DNA from: Planctomycetaceae bacterium
GTDB lineage: Bacteria; Planctomycetota; Planctomycetia; Pirellulales; Pirellulaceae
Length of the DNA: 34,384 nucleotides
Direction: 5' to 3'
Assembly (NCBI GenBank): GCA_003233175.1
Contig: QIKY01000310.1
Coordinates: 1 to 34,384, forward strand
Of this stretch, positions 33,267 to 34,384 are shown one piece after another. Each line of letters starts with the position of its first letter. Within the stretch, counting starts at the first letter, position 1. The position numbers and the translations under genes were made by a program. The notes beneath the pieces were generated by a model. That model ran no database searches. It saw only the letters and a list, made by a program, of their open reading frames with translations, and had not been told where the DNA came from.

Positions 33267-34384
33267 ATGTCTATTGTCCGTTTAATGCATACCGTGATGT
33301 CCGGCTTGTTACTATTGGCGTTGGTCCAGCCGAGCGCCGCCACAGAACAGACCGAATCCGCCGCGAAGCCGCCGGCGAGGATGGTCGGGCCGTGGAATCT
33401 TGACGAACTACACAAAACGCCAGACGTCGAATGGGCGACCACCAAGGGCCTTGTGCGTTCGCTCTATTACGAAGGCGAACCTTATCGCGGTAAGAGCACG
33501 CGGGTGTTCGCCCACTTCGGCATACCGGAAGGCATTCGTGAAGGCGAAAAATTACCGGCAATAGTGCTGGTGCATGGAGGCGGAGGCACGGCCTTTTCCG
33601 AATGGGCTGAAATCTGGGCCAAACGCGGCTACATTTGCATCGCGATGGATCTCGCCGGACGAGGACCAAAACGCAAGCCGTTGCCCGATGGCGGGCCCGA
33701 TCAATCGCATACGCAGAAATTCGACGACATCAAAAACGGCGTCCAAGACACCTGGACCTACAACGCCGTGGCCAACGTGGTGCGCGCCGTATCGGTTTTG
33801 CGGGCACATCCGAATGTTGATTCTTCTAAAATCGGCATTACTGGAATTTCATGGGGAGGGTATTTGACCTCGATTGTTTGCGGCGTCGATAATCGGCTCG
33901 CGGCCGCCGTCCCCGTATACGGCTGCGGATTCCTACACGAAAACAGCGCCTGGCTCAAGGATTTCCAGCGGCTGGGCGAACAAGATGCAAAGCTCTGGGT
34001 CGAAAATTTCGACCCTTCGCAATACCTCGGCAATTGCCACATGCCCACGCTCTGGATGAACGGCACGAACGATTTCGCCTACCCGCTCGATAGCTATAAG
34101 AAGTCGTACTCTCTCGTGCGGGGGCCGCGCACGCTTTGCATCACGGTGCGGATGCCGCACGGGCATCCACCCGGCTGGGCTCGTCCGGAAATTGGTTTGT
34201 TTATCGATTCCGTGTTTCGCGCCGGCGCGCCGCTGGCGACTATTTCGAAAATGAAACGCAATAACGCCATCCTCTCGGCAACCTTTCAAAGCCGTTTGCC
34301 GGTCAAAAAAGCGTTTCTGCATTACGCCCTCGCCGCCGGACCTTGGCCGAAGCGTCTTTGGAAAACCGTTCCCGCTGAACTGGC
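33267..34384 (+). CDS. Secreted alpha/beta hydrolase, dienelactone/acetyl-esterase type (3' end outside window)
   Basis: An open frame of 372 codons running off the right edge without a stop. A signal peptide (VMSGLLLLALVQPSAA, residues about 10-25) leads to an alpha/beta-hydrolase domain: oxyanion-loop VLVHGGGG (about 100), nucleophile elbow GISWGG with Ser195, acid Asp269 in MNGTNDFAYP and His298 or His300 in MPHGHPPGW. This is the layout of dienelactone-hydrolase, acetylxylan-esterase and prolyl-oligopeptidase-like enzymes; planctomycetes encode many for algal polysaccharide use. GAGGAAG lies eight bases before the ATG. It diverges from the PQQ-propeller gene across 143 bp. A further domain after about residue 320 is cut off. 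Confidence 0.85.
   Translation, partial: MSIVRLMHTVMSGLLLLALVQPSAATEQTESAAKPPARMVGPWNLDELHKTPDVEWATTKGLVRSLYYEGEPYRGKSTRVFAHFGIPEGIREGEKLPAIVLVHGGGGTAFSEWAEIWAKRGYICIAMDLAGRGPKRKPLPDGGPDQSHTQKFDDIKNGVQDTWTYNAVANVVRAVSVLRAHPNVDSSKIGITGISWGGYLTSIVCGVDNRLAAAVPVYGCGFLHENSAWLKDFQRLGEQDAKLWVENFDPSQYLGNCHMPTLWMNGTNDFAYPLDSYKKSYSLVRGPRTLCITVRMPHGHPPGWARPEIGLFIDSVFRAGAPLATISKMKRNNAILSATFQSRLPVKKAFLHYALAAGPWPKRLWKTVPAEL

Overview
The window looks like chromosomal DNA from a planctomycete, probably of the Pirellula/Lacipirellula type. The evidence is GC-rich coding DNA, a PQQ-propeller protein carrying a Cys-rich module I associate with planctomycetes, a membrane Ser/Thr kinase next to an ECF sigma factor, an SxtJ-family membrane protein, HEAT-repeat lipoproteins, and a heptose-synthesis gene implying a Gram-negative outer membrane. 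I found no rRNA, tRNA, CRISPR array, phage gene, transposase or integrase. Names rest on sequence features read by eye, not on database searches.

Layout. 1-6.2 kb is mostly housekeeping: an M20 amidohydrolase (-), ribosomal protein L33 (+), RecJ (+) overlapping Pcm (+), a TIM-barrel sugar isomerase-like protein with a minisatellite-encoded tail (+), and an SxtJ-family membrane protein (-). 6.4-15.1 kb is a minus-strand block that reads as a signalling neighbourhood. In transcription order it holds a secreted coiled-coil protein (ending at a strong terminator), a TPR/FHA-like protein, a membrane Ser/Thr kinase, a small membrane protein, a long palindromic element, an ECF sigma factor, an AIM24-family protein, a small Cys/His protein resembling a zinc anti-sigma factor, and a tandem universal stress protein. 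15.3-19.5 kb holds two large exported repeat proteins (-). 19.9-22.6 kb holds an outer-membrane barrel protein and bifunctional HldE (+).

22.6-28.5 kb is the conserved PrkA / YeaH (DUF444) / SpoVR set on the minus strand, followed by a fourth, unrecognised 161-residue protein. Two 110-bp copies of one repeat family, in opposite orientation and about 85% identical, lie on either side of yeaH. 28.5-29.3 kb is a repeat-rich non-coding stretch. 29.3-33.1 kb encodes a 1267-residue exported PQQ-propeller / methyltransferase-fold / malectin-like protein. A divergent secreted alpha/beta hydrolase runs off the right edge.

How the genes may work together: PrkA, YeaH and SpoVR are a known stress/starvation set. 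The 6.4-14.2 kb block combines the parts of a phospho-signalling route (kinase, FHA reader, sigma factor, possible anti-sigma factor, stress effector), but that link is inferred from gene order. The clearest unexplained signals are four families of dispersed or palindromic repeats in the intergenic DNA and the unknown partner of the prkA operon.
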